64,000 bases of DNA from Histoplasma ohiense (Eukaryota; Ascomycota; Eurotiomycetes; Onygenales; Ajellomycetaceae), in assembly GCA_017607445.1 (NCBI GenBank), contig JAEVHH010000003.1:992001-1056000 (forward strand), in the 5' to 3' direction. Below are positions 21,960 to 32,466 of this stretch, piece after piece; positions within the stretch are counted from its first letter, which is position 1; each line of letters starts with the position of its first letter. The translations under genes were made by a program, and so were the position numbers. The notes beneath the pieces were generated by a model. The model had not been told where the DNA came from, searched no databases, and saw nothing but the letters and a program-made list of their open reading frames with translations.

Positions 21960-24900
21960 ATGGCTCCCTTTCCACCTACGTCCAGAAAAAGGCGCCGTGA
22001 GCCCGTCAATGTGGACGTCAAACTCGTAGAACTCTACGAAGATCTGGCAAACGAGAATGGAGAAATTAGATTAAAAGCTGCCCAGCAACTTGTGTCTCGA
22101 TTTACTCCTGATCAGAAACCTTCGGATGATCAAATCGAAAAGACACTACAGCGCCTGTTTCGCGGGCTATGTAGCGGTCGAAAAGCCGCCAGAATCGGGT
22201 TTTCAATCGCTTTGACGGAAACCCTCTCTCAAGTTTTCTCCTCACATAGAGATCTGACATCTTCGAGTTTGGGTGTTGCAAGAGCGATTGAGATTTGGGA
22301 AGCGCAATCAACTCCTGGAGGTGCCGTATCAGGCCAGGTAAGCATCGATCGTTCTGTAATTTTCCCAGATATGAAATGATTCATTATTGCTCATTGCGAC
22401 AACAGGAGGAAAGGGATCACCACTTTGGTCGACTTTTTGGAGCGGAAGCTCTCATTAAATCTTCAGTGTTATTTCAATCCCGGGTGCCATTCGAAGAATG
22501 GGTAAAGATCCTCACTACCTTGTTCGCACTGGCCAAGAAGAAACCGTGGCTGCGTGAGGAGTGCGGATGGATAATCTTCTGTTCCTTGAGAGATATCCAG
22601 ACCCACGGATTTGACGTTAAATATGCCGAGTCGGCGTTGGATGTCCTATGCCAAAATGGCCTCGCTAAAACCCCGGAAGGTGTCGCTATATGGATTGCGG
22701 CAATAGACCTGTTTTCAACAACAATGAAATTCCCTGAAGGCGTATGGAAGCATGGTAGTCCCCTCCATGTACGGGAAAGGGCTACCCTTGCGAAAATAAT
22801 GAAAGAGACGTCCGAATCACAGTCTGAACATGGCAAGGAGAATGACAAAGCACAGAATTCTGGTGTTTGGAATCCAAAATTACATTTCGCGTGGGACATT
22901 GTTCTGCAGAAGCTGTATACACGACCATCTAATCAAAATGGATCGTCAAGAACCCAGGATTTAAATGCAACGCAAGCTAGTTTCACGGATTTTTGGACTG
23001 ATGTTGTTGATAGTAAGTTTTTAGCGATTATGCACGCACTTGTGATTTGTATACTAATTTCCGTTAGACGGGCTATTTGCAGCTGCATCCTCTGAGGAGC
23101 GGAAATATTGGGGTTTCCTCCTTTTTATAAAGACTATGAACGAGGTCCCGCCACATCTTGCTGCATTGGTCTTCACGAAAAACCTCATGCGGTGTTTCAT
23201 GAATCAGCTAGCTGTTGAAGATCGGTATCTTCACCGGATAGCTGCGAAGGCACTCAGGTCCATCCAAGCGCGCATAGCAAGGGAGCCAGAATTTATTGTG
23301 GATGCTATAAGCGGACTAATGGGCCCGAATGGTGCGGTAAACTTTGATCACATTACGAAGACCAAAACTATTGAAAAAATGATATCTACCCTCAGCGTGG
23401 ACACTTTGAAGGAGATCATCCCGTTATTTGAAAAAATGATTGCGGCTCCCGGCATTGAAGATGTTAAAGCTGCAGCATCGACTCGACAACAACTTGCTGG
23501 ATATTTGCTCTCGGCCGTGAGGACACAGGCGTCGTCTGTCATTAACGCCACTGCATCTGACGAGTTACAGTCATCAATCAAGAGTGTTTTGCTCCTCCTA
23601 GCTCGCTTTGCTTATTTTGTACACAATGAAAGTAACAGAAGCAAGCTAACTCCAGTAAAACCTCCAATCACGGAAGCTACCCAGGAGTTATTTCGTAATA
23701 GGATGATGTCCTGTTTGCATATCGTCATCAGTGGCCGGAAGAGTCCAGCTGCCGTCCCTTACACTGTGGTTCGCAAGATCCATGAAATGGATGTGGAAGG
23801 GACCTGGGGCAAATTTGTCATTGAAATGGGCGAAGACATCAAAGAATCTGTTACGTCTGCTTTCAAAACGCTAAAAAAGCTTACCCATAAGGTAAAATAA
23901 CTAATGCATTTGCCTTCGATATATTAAGGCTAACTTTTCGACTCTAAACAGGAAAAACGCGCTGAGAAGAAGGAAGCATCCAGTATCCAGGCACTTATAC
24001 TTCTGTACTCGATGACCATCTTGCAAGTGTATAACGGAGATGCTGATGCTGTTTCGATGCTTGACGAGCTAAAATTCTGTTATTCTACATTCATTGGCAA
24101 CAAATCAGAGCGTGACGAGGCAGAAGATGGGTCGGATGCGCTTGTGGAAATCCTTCTCAGCTTCGCATCGAAGCAATCGCAACTTTTTCGTCGGATGAGC
24201 GAGCAAGTGTTTGGAGCTTTTGCGGATCAGGTCACTGCGACTGGTCTTCAATCTTTGATTGATGTATGCATGTCACTATCATTTTTAATTAGAAATCTCG
24301 ATATATGCTGACTCTCTTTTCCAACCAAGATCCTTGAAGCTAAGGACACTTTGGCAGGTCAGGAGGAAATATTTGAAACCCAAGAAGTGGGCAGTGATGT
24401 AGAAATGGTTGATGCTGAAAACACCGATGATGACGAGGTCGATGATGTTGAAGTAATCAGCCAAGCCTCTTCAGGGGAAACCGGCGACAAATCCGACGAA
24501 GAGTCGAAAGACAGTGACTCCGACGAGGAAGACGATGGTGAACTCGAATCCTTCGAAGAGAAACTCGCTTCAGCATTAGGAACCCACCGAGCCGACAAGG
24601 ACCTGGATGCCTCCTCGTCTGGCTCCGAAGACGCCTCCATGGATGACGACGAGATGGAAGCCCTCGACGATCAAATCGCAAAGGTCTTCCGCGCACGCAA
24701 GCAAGTCCATAGCAAAAAGAAAGAGCAAAGAGACGCAAAGGAGACCATGCTCAATTTCAAAAACCGCGTTCTCGACCTGCTCGAAATCTATGTGAAGAAA
24801 TGTCATTCCAGCATCCTTGCCCTCAACCTTCTTATGCCCTTGTTACAACTCAGTCGCAAGTCAAGGACCAAACAAATCGCTACTCGCGCCGGTAATGTGC

Positions 24901-25226
24901 TCAGGGAATATACCAAACAATGCAAAGGAACAGCTAGCATCCCCGCCATCGAATCTGCGGAGCCAGTCTGGGAACTATTGAAATCTGTTCATCAGGAAGC
25001 TACGCATAGCGGGCCGGCTATTCATGCATCGGCCTGTAGTCAGGCGAGTCTGCTGCTGGTGAAGATTCTTGTGGCGCATGGAAAGGATAGTTTGTCGGAT
25101 ATTGTCGATATTTACGGTGAGACACGCAAGAAGCAGCTTACAAGCAAGAAGTGCCATGTCCAGCCGTCGTTCTTCTCGGATTGGAATAATTGGTGTGTTT
25201 CGGCAAGTAAACAGAGCAAGGAATAG
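21960..25226 (+). CDS. pol5: DNA polymerase phi / Pol5, MYBBP1A family
   Basis: Nucleolar protein needed for rRNA synthesis and ribosome biogenesis; despite the name it is a HEAT-like repeat protein, not a proven polymerase. Five exons: 21960-22337, 22406-23012, 23068-23891, 23952-24263 and 24330-25226, about 1005 residues, against roughly 1020 in budding yeast. Frames and GT-AG sites agree at each junction. Family features: ENGEIRLKAAQQLV near the start, then LQRLFRGLCSGRKAARIGFS, EERDHHFGRLFGAEALIKS, and WGFLLFIKTMNEVPPHL. A strongly acidic stretch follows (Asp, Glu and Ser, about 24400-24700), then a basic patch (ARKQVHSKKKEQRD) and helical repeats to the end. The acidic region is shared by the family and fits a nucleolar role. 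Confidence 0.93.
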
Positions 25227-26317
25227 TTGAGCGACCGGATATCTCCGAAAGTCAAAGGAGGAGGAGTGTTATTTCCTGGCGCTCATATCTCTGGATCCCT
25301 TCTTTCTCCCTTTGTACTTTTTGAGGGTAACATCTACCCTCTTTTGACTTCAGTCCTCGCCAATATATTTGTGTCGTACTTTTATTAGTTTTGCTCTTCC
25401 CGGGATTTCAATTCCATTTGTAATACATTTGTCTTAATCTGACTCATAATTTGATACTTAAACAAGGAAAACGCTTGATTTGCATGTATACCCCCCAATT
25501 ATCTCCAATGACGGTTAAACTCTAAAATAATATTTAACCTGCGCCTTCGATTAAACATCACAGCTAGTTACCAACTTCTAGCAAGTTCGATTATTCTGTG
25601 CCAGGCTAGACGGGTAAAATGTCACACCTCAAAAGCAAAGGGGTGAATGACGGCAACCAAGCCAACCGTCGCTGGGAGAGCTCGAACATCGTACCTCTCG
25701 ATAGCAATCGAACGCGCTATCCAATTGCGCTGCGGAGGCACCCTTGCGAATGACCCAACTGTAGTACTGGGGTATTGGAAGGATATTGTTGCTGGGCCCA
25801 AACAGAGGATATAACAGGAATCGAAGAGTGCTGCAGTCTAGCATTGACAAAGATATATACTTCTCCCACAACTCCATGTTGCTATTTCGCGGTTCGGTCA
25901 GTAACGGTATTTCGCTGTGGTAATTAGGTATGCTCTCAATAGGACCACTTCAATGCCAACGTCGATATGCAAGGAAAGAATGCACCTTGTCCGTCAGCGT
26001 ACCATGTTGGCTTGAAATCCGATTCGCGACTTCCGCTAAGGGTTAGATGACGGGAGCTTCATTTCCTGTTTATATAAGACAGAATGGGCTCAGTCTGAGC
26101 CGATCAGAAAGTGATCTGAAAATCTGAACGAGCCAGCCGTCTCGCAGAGACCGAATAATCAGGAACAAGAGATCGGCAGAAAAACGTATGACACAAAGAC
26201 AAGATACCTTGATATCAAAAAGGGAAACTGCCTCTATGATTTATTTTGTCAGTCTGAATATAATCAGTGTTGTCCTCTTTTGATTTCTTCCTTTTTCCTG
26301 CACCAGTGGTGCCAGCT
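25227..26317. other. Intergenic between convergent Pol5 and APN1
   Basis: Holds the 3' regions of two convergent genes and a tRNA pseudogene at about 25667-25739. No coding region is supported. Confidence 0.5.
25667..25739 (-). pseudogene. tRNA pseudogene
   Basis: On the minus strand it begins GCCTCCGCAGCGCAATTGG and shares the D arm, the region around the anticodon and the TTCGAGC T-loop with tRNA-Asn. Only four of seven acceptor pairs form, the T stem is broken, and the anticodon loop has six bases. It looks like a decayed tRNA and not a working gene; which tRNA it came from is unsure. Confidence 0.7.
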
Positions 26318-28250
26318 TTAAGACTTCCCCTTCGCTTTACCATTTGCGGAAAACATATCCCGTAGATCCCTTTGCTTCGATTCCTTCTCTTGCTTCTTAT
26401 CAAACATTGTCTGATGTTTCTCTCTTTCTTCCTTCCCCTGCTCCGCCAATTCCGCCTCAAGTCTGAGAAATTCGTCGCTTTCAGTATCCATGCCAATAAG
26501 CGATTCGAGAAGCTTGATCTCCTTCGCCCATATAGACTTATCCTCAATCATAACCGGCTTGCCTGATTTTGCTTTCTTAGTTAGGCCCTTTTTGGTGGAG
26601 TTATTTTTTTTCTTGGAAGCCGTTTCGTTCGAGTGATCGCCCTTACAAACGCCGTTCTCGTCATCTGGTTTCCCAGTAGCCATCTCTGCCTCCGATTTCG
26701 CAGGTCGGTCAATAGGTGTTTCTAAGATCATCGGAATGCCTTCTAATCTCTTGTCATTCATTAAATTATGAAAAGCCCTCAGCCCGAGAAACCCAGTTCC
26801 TATATTTGCGTGTAAATCTCGTCGGCTACCCAATGGGGTTTTGGAGTCGTTCAGGTGGAAAGCTCGTAGGTACTGCAAGCCTATTTCTTTATCAAATTCT
26901 TCCATGAAACTATTCCAGCTGCTGGGGCTACGGAGGTCGTATCCAGCAGCGAAACTGTGGCAAGTGTCCACGCATATACCAATGCGAGAACGGTAAGTGT
27001 CTGGAATGAGAGCAAGGAGTGATTTGAAGTGTGATAGGGGACCTCCTATCGTGGTACCATGACCGCACATAGTTTCGAGGACTGGAACAACTGTCGTCGT
27101 GGCTTTGAGAGCGGAAACGAGAGCTTGTGCCAAACGTGATAAGGAAGACTCTAGGGAGGCTTTGTTGGTTGCGCCCGGGCTGTTTTGAACAAATCAACAA
27201 TCCGCCATTGCGTGGAGTGTTTAACAGAGCATCAAGGCGGAGCCAGATGATGAAGTGAAACGTACTGGAAATTATAGAGCTTGATACCAAGCTCTTCACA
27301 ACGTTTCAGATCATCAAGAAAAGAATCGTATGCCTGCTTTGCTTTTGTTGGGTCTTCTTGCGCCAGATTCACCAAATACGAGCCATGAGGAAGAACGTGC
27401 CTGGATCGGAATCAGTTCGTGTATTCCCTTTATGAGATCAAAATCAGCTAGTCACTTACTTCGAAGCATCGTAGTTATGATCTAAACAAAGTTGCCGAAA
27501 TTGGTCTCGATGCTCGCTCTGTAATGGTGGGTTGTCCCATTTTCTCTGCGATTTTAAAAATAGCGCAAAGGCATTTCCTCTATCTCTTGTTAGATACAAA
27601 AATCCGATTTGGGGTACAAAATCGAGAAAACGGATATGAGATTTTCCAGTCGAAACACTAACCCGATGTAAAGGCTGTTTGTAACAGCATTTTGAACCCC
27701 TAAGATGAGTATTAGCTTTGGGATATATCTCCTGTCGCGAGCGAAGGGAATGGAAATACAAACCTTTTGCGGCGCTAATATGAGCTCCAACAAACATTCG
27801 CAGATTTGTAGTTCGAGATGCTAGTGGGTTCATTTCTATCGTGGCCTCCTCCTTTACTTTGTTCTTTTTCGGCCGCTTTTCCGCCTTGACTTTGTATTCT
27901 GCTTCAACTTCTTCCTCACTAGAGCGTTCTTCTTCTGAGTTCGATACCGCCGCTTTCCTTTTCGTACCACGTTGTAGGATTTCAGCCGTCCCTTTCTCTA
28001 CCGCAGCTTTTTTCGTATGTCCTATTTTTGATACTCCCGCATCGCCCTCAGCTCCACTGAACGTTCCCACAGCCTGGGAGTCGTTCGTTTTAATGTTGAT
28101 ATTAGGATTAGGCGGTGCAGGTTCAGAAGGTTTCGACGTATGCGCCGGGGGACTGCCCGAACGGTTAATTGATACTTTCGGCTTTGACGATTGATCATAC
28201 GGGGGAATGTTCGGAACTAATCGAGAGCTGCGGGTAGCTCTTGTCGCCAT
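26318..28250 (-). CDS. apn1: AP endonuclease, endonuclease IV family (Apn1)
   Basis: Cuts DNA 5' to abasic sites and trims 3' blocked ends in base excision repair; expected in nucleus and perhaps mitochondria. Five exons on the minus strand, 28250-27764, 27699-27663, 27579-27460, 27400-27266 and 27179-26318, about 546 residues. The 37-nt second exon is needed to join GAHISAAKG to VQNAVTNSLYIGG. Zn-site motifs are seen in order: AHISAAKG, NFHPG, VLETMCGHG, GICVDTCHSFAAGYD, AFHLNDSKTPLGSRRDLHAN and PMILETP. The first ~150 residues are a Lys/Ser/Pro-rich extension, and the last ~120 are Lys-rich with KKKNNSTKKGLTKKAKSGK, likely nuclear-targeting. The frame is open upstream of 28250 without an ATG, so a further 5' exon is possible. 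Confidence 0.93.
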
Positions 28251-28795
28251 TCCTGAGTGTCCAATGCTATGGCGGCTGAATACTGTTGATGGCAACTACA
28301 AGGCAATATCAAGGAGCGTCTCTAGATCAGTAGTTGAAACACTTGGCGGGATATACTCGGGGGTGTTTTGAAAAGCGTCGTCCATTATATTTAAAGTTGA
28401 GCTTGACGCTGCAACCAGAAACCGTGTCAACGCTAAACCTGAATAGGCAAGATGTTGACCCCTAGGTGAACATCAAGATCGATCAATTCAAGTTTCGATG
28501 GATTATATATGATGCATGAGATAACTTCTACTGTATTGTAACAGGTTTACCGTTAAAATTATCATATGTTAGGGATGCGCAGTAAAATATTTCAATAGTT
28601 ACTAGTACTCAATTGCATCATTTTATAGTACTGTAGTATCCAACTGGCAGCAAGTAGCACATAGTGGTAAAACTGATTGCGCAATTCCAACATCAAGATA
28701 TATCCGGCTCAAGAAACCCCATTCATCCAGCATTGTACGCAGGCGGCGAACACCAATTAATCACCCAGAGAAGGGACCCAAAGGGCAATAAGATC
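28251..28795. other. Intergenic between APN1 and the dienelactone hydrolase
   Basis: AT-rich sequence holding the APN1 promoter and the 3' side of the hydrolase gene, both on the minus strand. No gene is seen. Confidence 0.5.
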
Positions 28796-29548
28796 TCATG
28801 CCTCCGAATCGAACAAACACTGTTTAAACCAGCCAACAGCCGCATTCTTCGCTCTCGTCATAGCTTCTCGTTCCCCTTGATGCCTAGAGTCACCGCGAAC
28901 GAGGCAACCATGCTCCACACCGGGAAAGTGGTGATAGTCCAACGGCAATCCCAGTTTCTGGATCGTCTCAAACGTGTGCAATTTGAGCTCGGGGGAATAC
29001 ATCTGATCGATTTCGGGGGCCAGAACCTGCACGGGAACTGCCACCTCGTCGATGTCTTTCTTTGTCAAGAACGTTGGATGCCCCATCGAGATGCAATCAA
29101 CGAGAGGCGGCTGGTGTTCCTTCGCTCCCAATCTGAAAACGGCCCAGCCCCCATAGCAAAAGCCTATGGCACCAACCTTCTTATAACTCAGGCGCAGGGC
29201 CCTGGCGCACTCGAAGATTTCGGGTTCACGCATTTCGCGGCCGTTTTCTTTCATGAAGTTCGGGAGGTCAAGTAGGTCAAACCTACCGGCGATGATGTTT
29301 TCGAACGATAATATGGCTCCACCAAAGAAGTCGGGGAGGTAGACAGTTACATTAGCCTCACGTGCGTAGTGGTCGGCTAATATGCGCAGGTTGGGAAATG
29401 TCCAACCAAACAGATCATGAATGAGCATCACGGCGACATCGGAGTTGTCGCCGGCAATGTAGACGTCGTTATTGCCAAGTTTCCCAACCCGTCCGGTTGG
29501 CGTACCGTCCCATTCGAACCCTTTAAGGCAGCAGTCTGACGCTGACAT
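28796..29548 (-). CDS. Dienelactone hydrolase family protein
   Basis: Alpha/beta hydrolase of about 250 residues in one exon. The start is the ATG at 29548 (MSASDCCLKGFEWDGTPTG), chosen because homologous sequence begins there; an upstream in-frame extension has no ATG. The expected catalytic triad is Cys131 in GAIGFCYGGWA, Asp181 in LAPEIDQMYSPEL and His213 in FPGVEHGCLVRGD. The early motif VAVMLIHDLFGW carries the oxyanion side. Family members open lactones such as dienelactone, but many fungal ones have unknown substrates; none is assigned. No signal peptide, so probably cytosolic. Confidence 0.92.
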   Translation of the reverse strand: MSASDCCLKGFEWDGTPTGRVGKLGNNDVYIAGDNSDVAVMLIHDLFGWTFPNLRILADHYAREANVTVYLPDFFGGAILSFENIIAGRFDLLDLPNFMKENGREMREPEIFECARALRLSYKKVGAIGFCYGGWAVFRLGAKEHQPPLVDCISMGHPTFLTKKDIDEVAVPVQVLAPEIDQMYSPELKLHTFETIQKLGLPLDYHHFPGVEHGCLVRGDSRHQGEREAMTRAKNAAVGWFKQCLFDSEA

Positions 29549-30612
29549 TTTGGCCGGTGGAAAGATATTGGCACAAAAATATATTTGCAAAATTGCTGGA
29601 TATACCTTTTGCTGGACAGAGAAGTTGAATAGTTGAATGTACTGTATATATATATATATATATACTGCTTACTGCGTAGGTGGGCCGGGGGGTCCGGGAG
29701 CATCCCAGTAAAAATAAAGGATACTAGTACTACACAAGAACTGAATCATTTGGATTTCGAATCAGCAGCAGCAGAACATCCTGGTTCGAAATGCAGAGAA
29801 GCGGGTTTAGATGCAATCATTCAACAATAAGATCGATACAGTAGTTATGTCCGATACGCTGATATAAGGTGTAATCAAGGGGGTTGGTTATCCATGTGTT
29901 ATAAATAACAGGACCCACCCAGTTTTTTGTGGAGTCCGCTTGGTTATAGGACTCCGTATAAACAAATCTTATAGAATGAGCAAAAGGAGTCCAATTTCCC
30001 TGTAATAAAGCCAATAATATACAAAGTTTTCTTCATAGAATGGTCAAAATAATGAGTCAAAATGATCAAATTCTCAGTTGAGATACATACAAGATGCACT
30101 GAATGATGAAGCAAAATCTTATCAAGACTCTGTTTGTGGGTTTGGATCCCCTCCACAGGGTTTGATCAAGCTTTTGCCCCAATGATTGGTAGAGAAACAA
30201 CGACTAAGTGGCCGTCCATGTAATCTGTAGGAAGTCTCCGCTTACTGCCTGCCCGCCTGATTCAAGTCAAGCATCTCTCAGCTTCACATTGCAGCTCTCA
30301 CCCCACTCTTGTTCAATCATATTGGTCTGCCGAGGCACCAATGGCATTTCATGTGAAATATGCTAGCAAAAGTTCTACAAAAACAGATTCTGCCTGTCCA
30401 TACTCCGTACCTTAATACCGTATTACCCAGCAGATATTATTATCACAAACGCTAAACTATATGAGAACTAAGTGACTCAGCCCATCATCTTCTTTCCCGC
30501 GGAGGATTCAAGGATCGCAAAGGAGAGACTTTCCTTAGTCGTTTGCTGGTGTCATTTTTAAGATTTGACTCCCTTCTTCATCTTGCTTCAAACGGTTTTC
30601 TCTACGCTCAAA
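29549..30612. other. Intergenic before the APH pseudogene
   Basis: Gene-free. It has an AT microsatellite (29645-29666), AT-rich sequence and one TACTCCGTAC motif (30401-30410). Confidence 0.5.
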
Positions 30613-31493
30613 ATGGCTTCATATCAACATGGGTTTGTTGGGTAAGCGCATTATCTCAGTTGCTATCAATGATACTTCTGCTCTACCATCCAACCCCGCA
30701 ACGACTCCGTTTCTCTTCTATCGTCTTCTGTTCCCAATTGGTGAATATCTTTATGGCAGCCCAATGTCAGCAATGTTCAACGTTTACCTTTCAACCTCTA
30801 TCTCAAACGGACTTCTTCTCCTCGTCTCCGATATGAAGTGCGAGCGCTTAAACTGGTCGCAGAGCACACAACACTGAACGCGCCGCGGGTACTTGATGTT
30901 ATAGACCTTCCAGGAGGACAAATAACTTGGATACTGACAACTCGCCTCAAGGGGGTCATTGCTGGGAGATACCTCCCGCCAATGAATGTAGATCGGCTGA
31001 AGCAGTTTGTTATCGATTTTCGGAATTACGTGGAGCAAATTCGATCAATACCAAACCCTTATCCCCATCTAATCTGCAATCCACTTGGTGGAGGATGTCA
31101 GGATGTTCCGGGTTGACAATGGTAATGGCAGCACAGGACTCATATCACAAAGCTGCAGATTTGAACACAAACGACTGGCAGCTATGTGTGGCCCAATTCC
31201 AGACACCATTGATAGAGATGTGATAGCAGATGAACAGTACATTCTCGCACATGCAGATCTTAACCCAGCAAACGTGTTGATACATAATGGTAGATTATCC
31301 GGCTTTGTGGATTGGGAATTTGTTGGTTGGTACCCTGAGTATTGGAAATACACCAAGGCATGCTATATTTGTGTGTTCAAATGACGCCTTTGGTTGGAAA
31401 CGATGGCAAAAGTAGTTCCTGAATACCCTAATGAACTGAAAGTGGAACGGATATTTCGAGATCATATTAGCCAAGTGGGTCTACATACCTAAG
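30613..31493 (+). pseudogene. Broken APH/choline-kinase-like phosphotransferase gene
   Basis: A fungal APH-family gene in pieces. It starts MASYQHGFVG (30613); the next stretch is either a 129-base intron (30642-30770) or frame-shifted coding sequence. From about 30771 one frame reads VQRLPFNLYLKRTSS, VRALKLVAEHTTLNAPRVLD, TWILTTRLKG and RSIPNPYPHLICNPLGGGC. Near 31100 the coding frame shifts by one base and goes on with VRMFRVDNGNGSTG, RLAAMCGPIPDTI, the catalytic HADLNPANVLIHNG and the metal-binding FVDWEFVGWYPEYWKYTKAC. A TGA at 31382-31384 then interrupts, followed in the same frame by RLWLETMAKVVPEYPNE. Key kinase residues remain, but one shift and one stop would prevent a full protein. 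The family substrate is unknown. Confidence 0.7.
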
Positions 31494-31563
31494 TCTTATT
31501 GTCCCCAGCGTTGTCAATTCACCATTGACAGGCTTCTACGCTCGAAATTGTTGGCATTAAGCT

Positions 31564-31941
31564 TTGAAAGCAGACCGGCGTGCCCAAATCGACCAAATCT
31601 TGGGCAACCCAAGTATGACCTCGCAGACCCCCGAATTTAGATGCAGGGCATGGGCACTGGATGGCCACGCTCCTACTCGCGTGGCACGCTTGCACAATAT
31701 GGGAATTGTGGATGCTGCTGATACATCGGTGGTGATGGCCAAGGCGTACGAGCTTGCAGATGTGGTTCGAGCAAGCATAGAGCTAGGGCAAGGGAATATA
31801 CTGTTGCATCGCTATAACTTTATTCCCCTTTTTGGGTTTTCTTGTAATGAGAGAGTGTTTGTTATATGGAATGCCAGTCAGCCACTGGTAGGAAGGAGTA
31901 GCAGTGTTCTCGTGTATGCTGGAAATGAAGCGAGCGAATAA
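31564..31941 (+). other. Unrecognised ORF fragment behind the APH pseudogene
   Basis: An open frame beginning at a non-ATG codon reads KADRRAQIDQILGNPSMTS, then TPEFRCRAWALDGHAP and MGIVDAADTSVVMAKAYELA, and ends NEASE. The composition and a possible start at MTSQ look coding-like, but no family is recognised. It may be another decayed or truncated gene, or the end of a longer model. It is not part of the phosphotransferase. Confidence 0.35.
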
Positions 31942-32466
31942 AACATTTATGGTCAATTGGGTCCTGGTCTACCGTTGACACACCATCTAAAAGCTCTTTG
32001 GCTCGAAAACGAATGCCCAGAGACAAACTTCATTAACATAAAAAAGAACTAAGCGATGGAGGTGGAAGGTTGGTTTATTGTAACTAGTGGACTTCTAGCG
32101 AGCAATAGGTTATTTTTGGGGAAAGCTAAACCAAAGCTTTGGGTGGGTGATGTCATTTTAGCTAACTTAGTTTAGTTAGTTAGCTAGACGTGCACAGGCC
32201 ACCAGTCTGTAGCCATTAGCTAACAGTTGACTAATGTAATCATGTGACTGTTGCCACGGCAACAGCGCTTCCTGCTGTTGACGAATCAAAAACGAACCAG
32301 CAAAACAACAAAGAAGAGCAAGATTAATACTCGGAGTCGACATCCTCAGACCCTCTTTGCCATTTGAACCCTTTGGTCTACAACTCTCCCATTAATGAGC
32401 AGGTATCTCGCTGTTCTTGTTACTTTCGGTCTTACATGATCCCATAGTCGCTGTCCCAAATCCACA
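31942..32466. other. Promoter region of the Bub1/Mad3 gene
   Basis: No gene; includes a repeat of TTAGTTAGTTAGCTAG type (about 32167-32186) and the leader of the gene starting at 32467. Confidence 0.5.
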
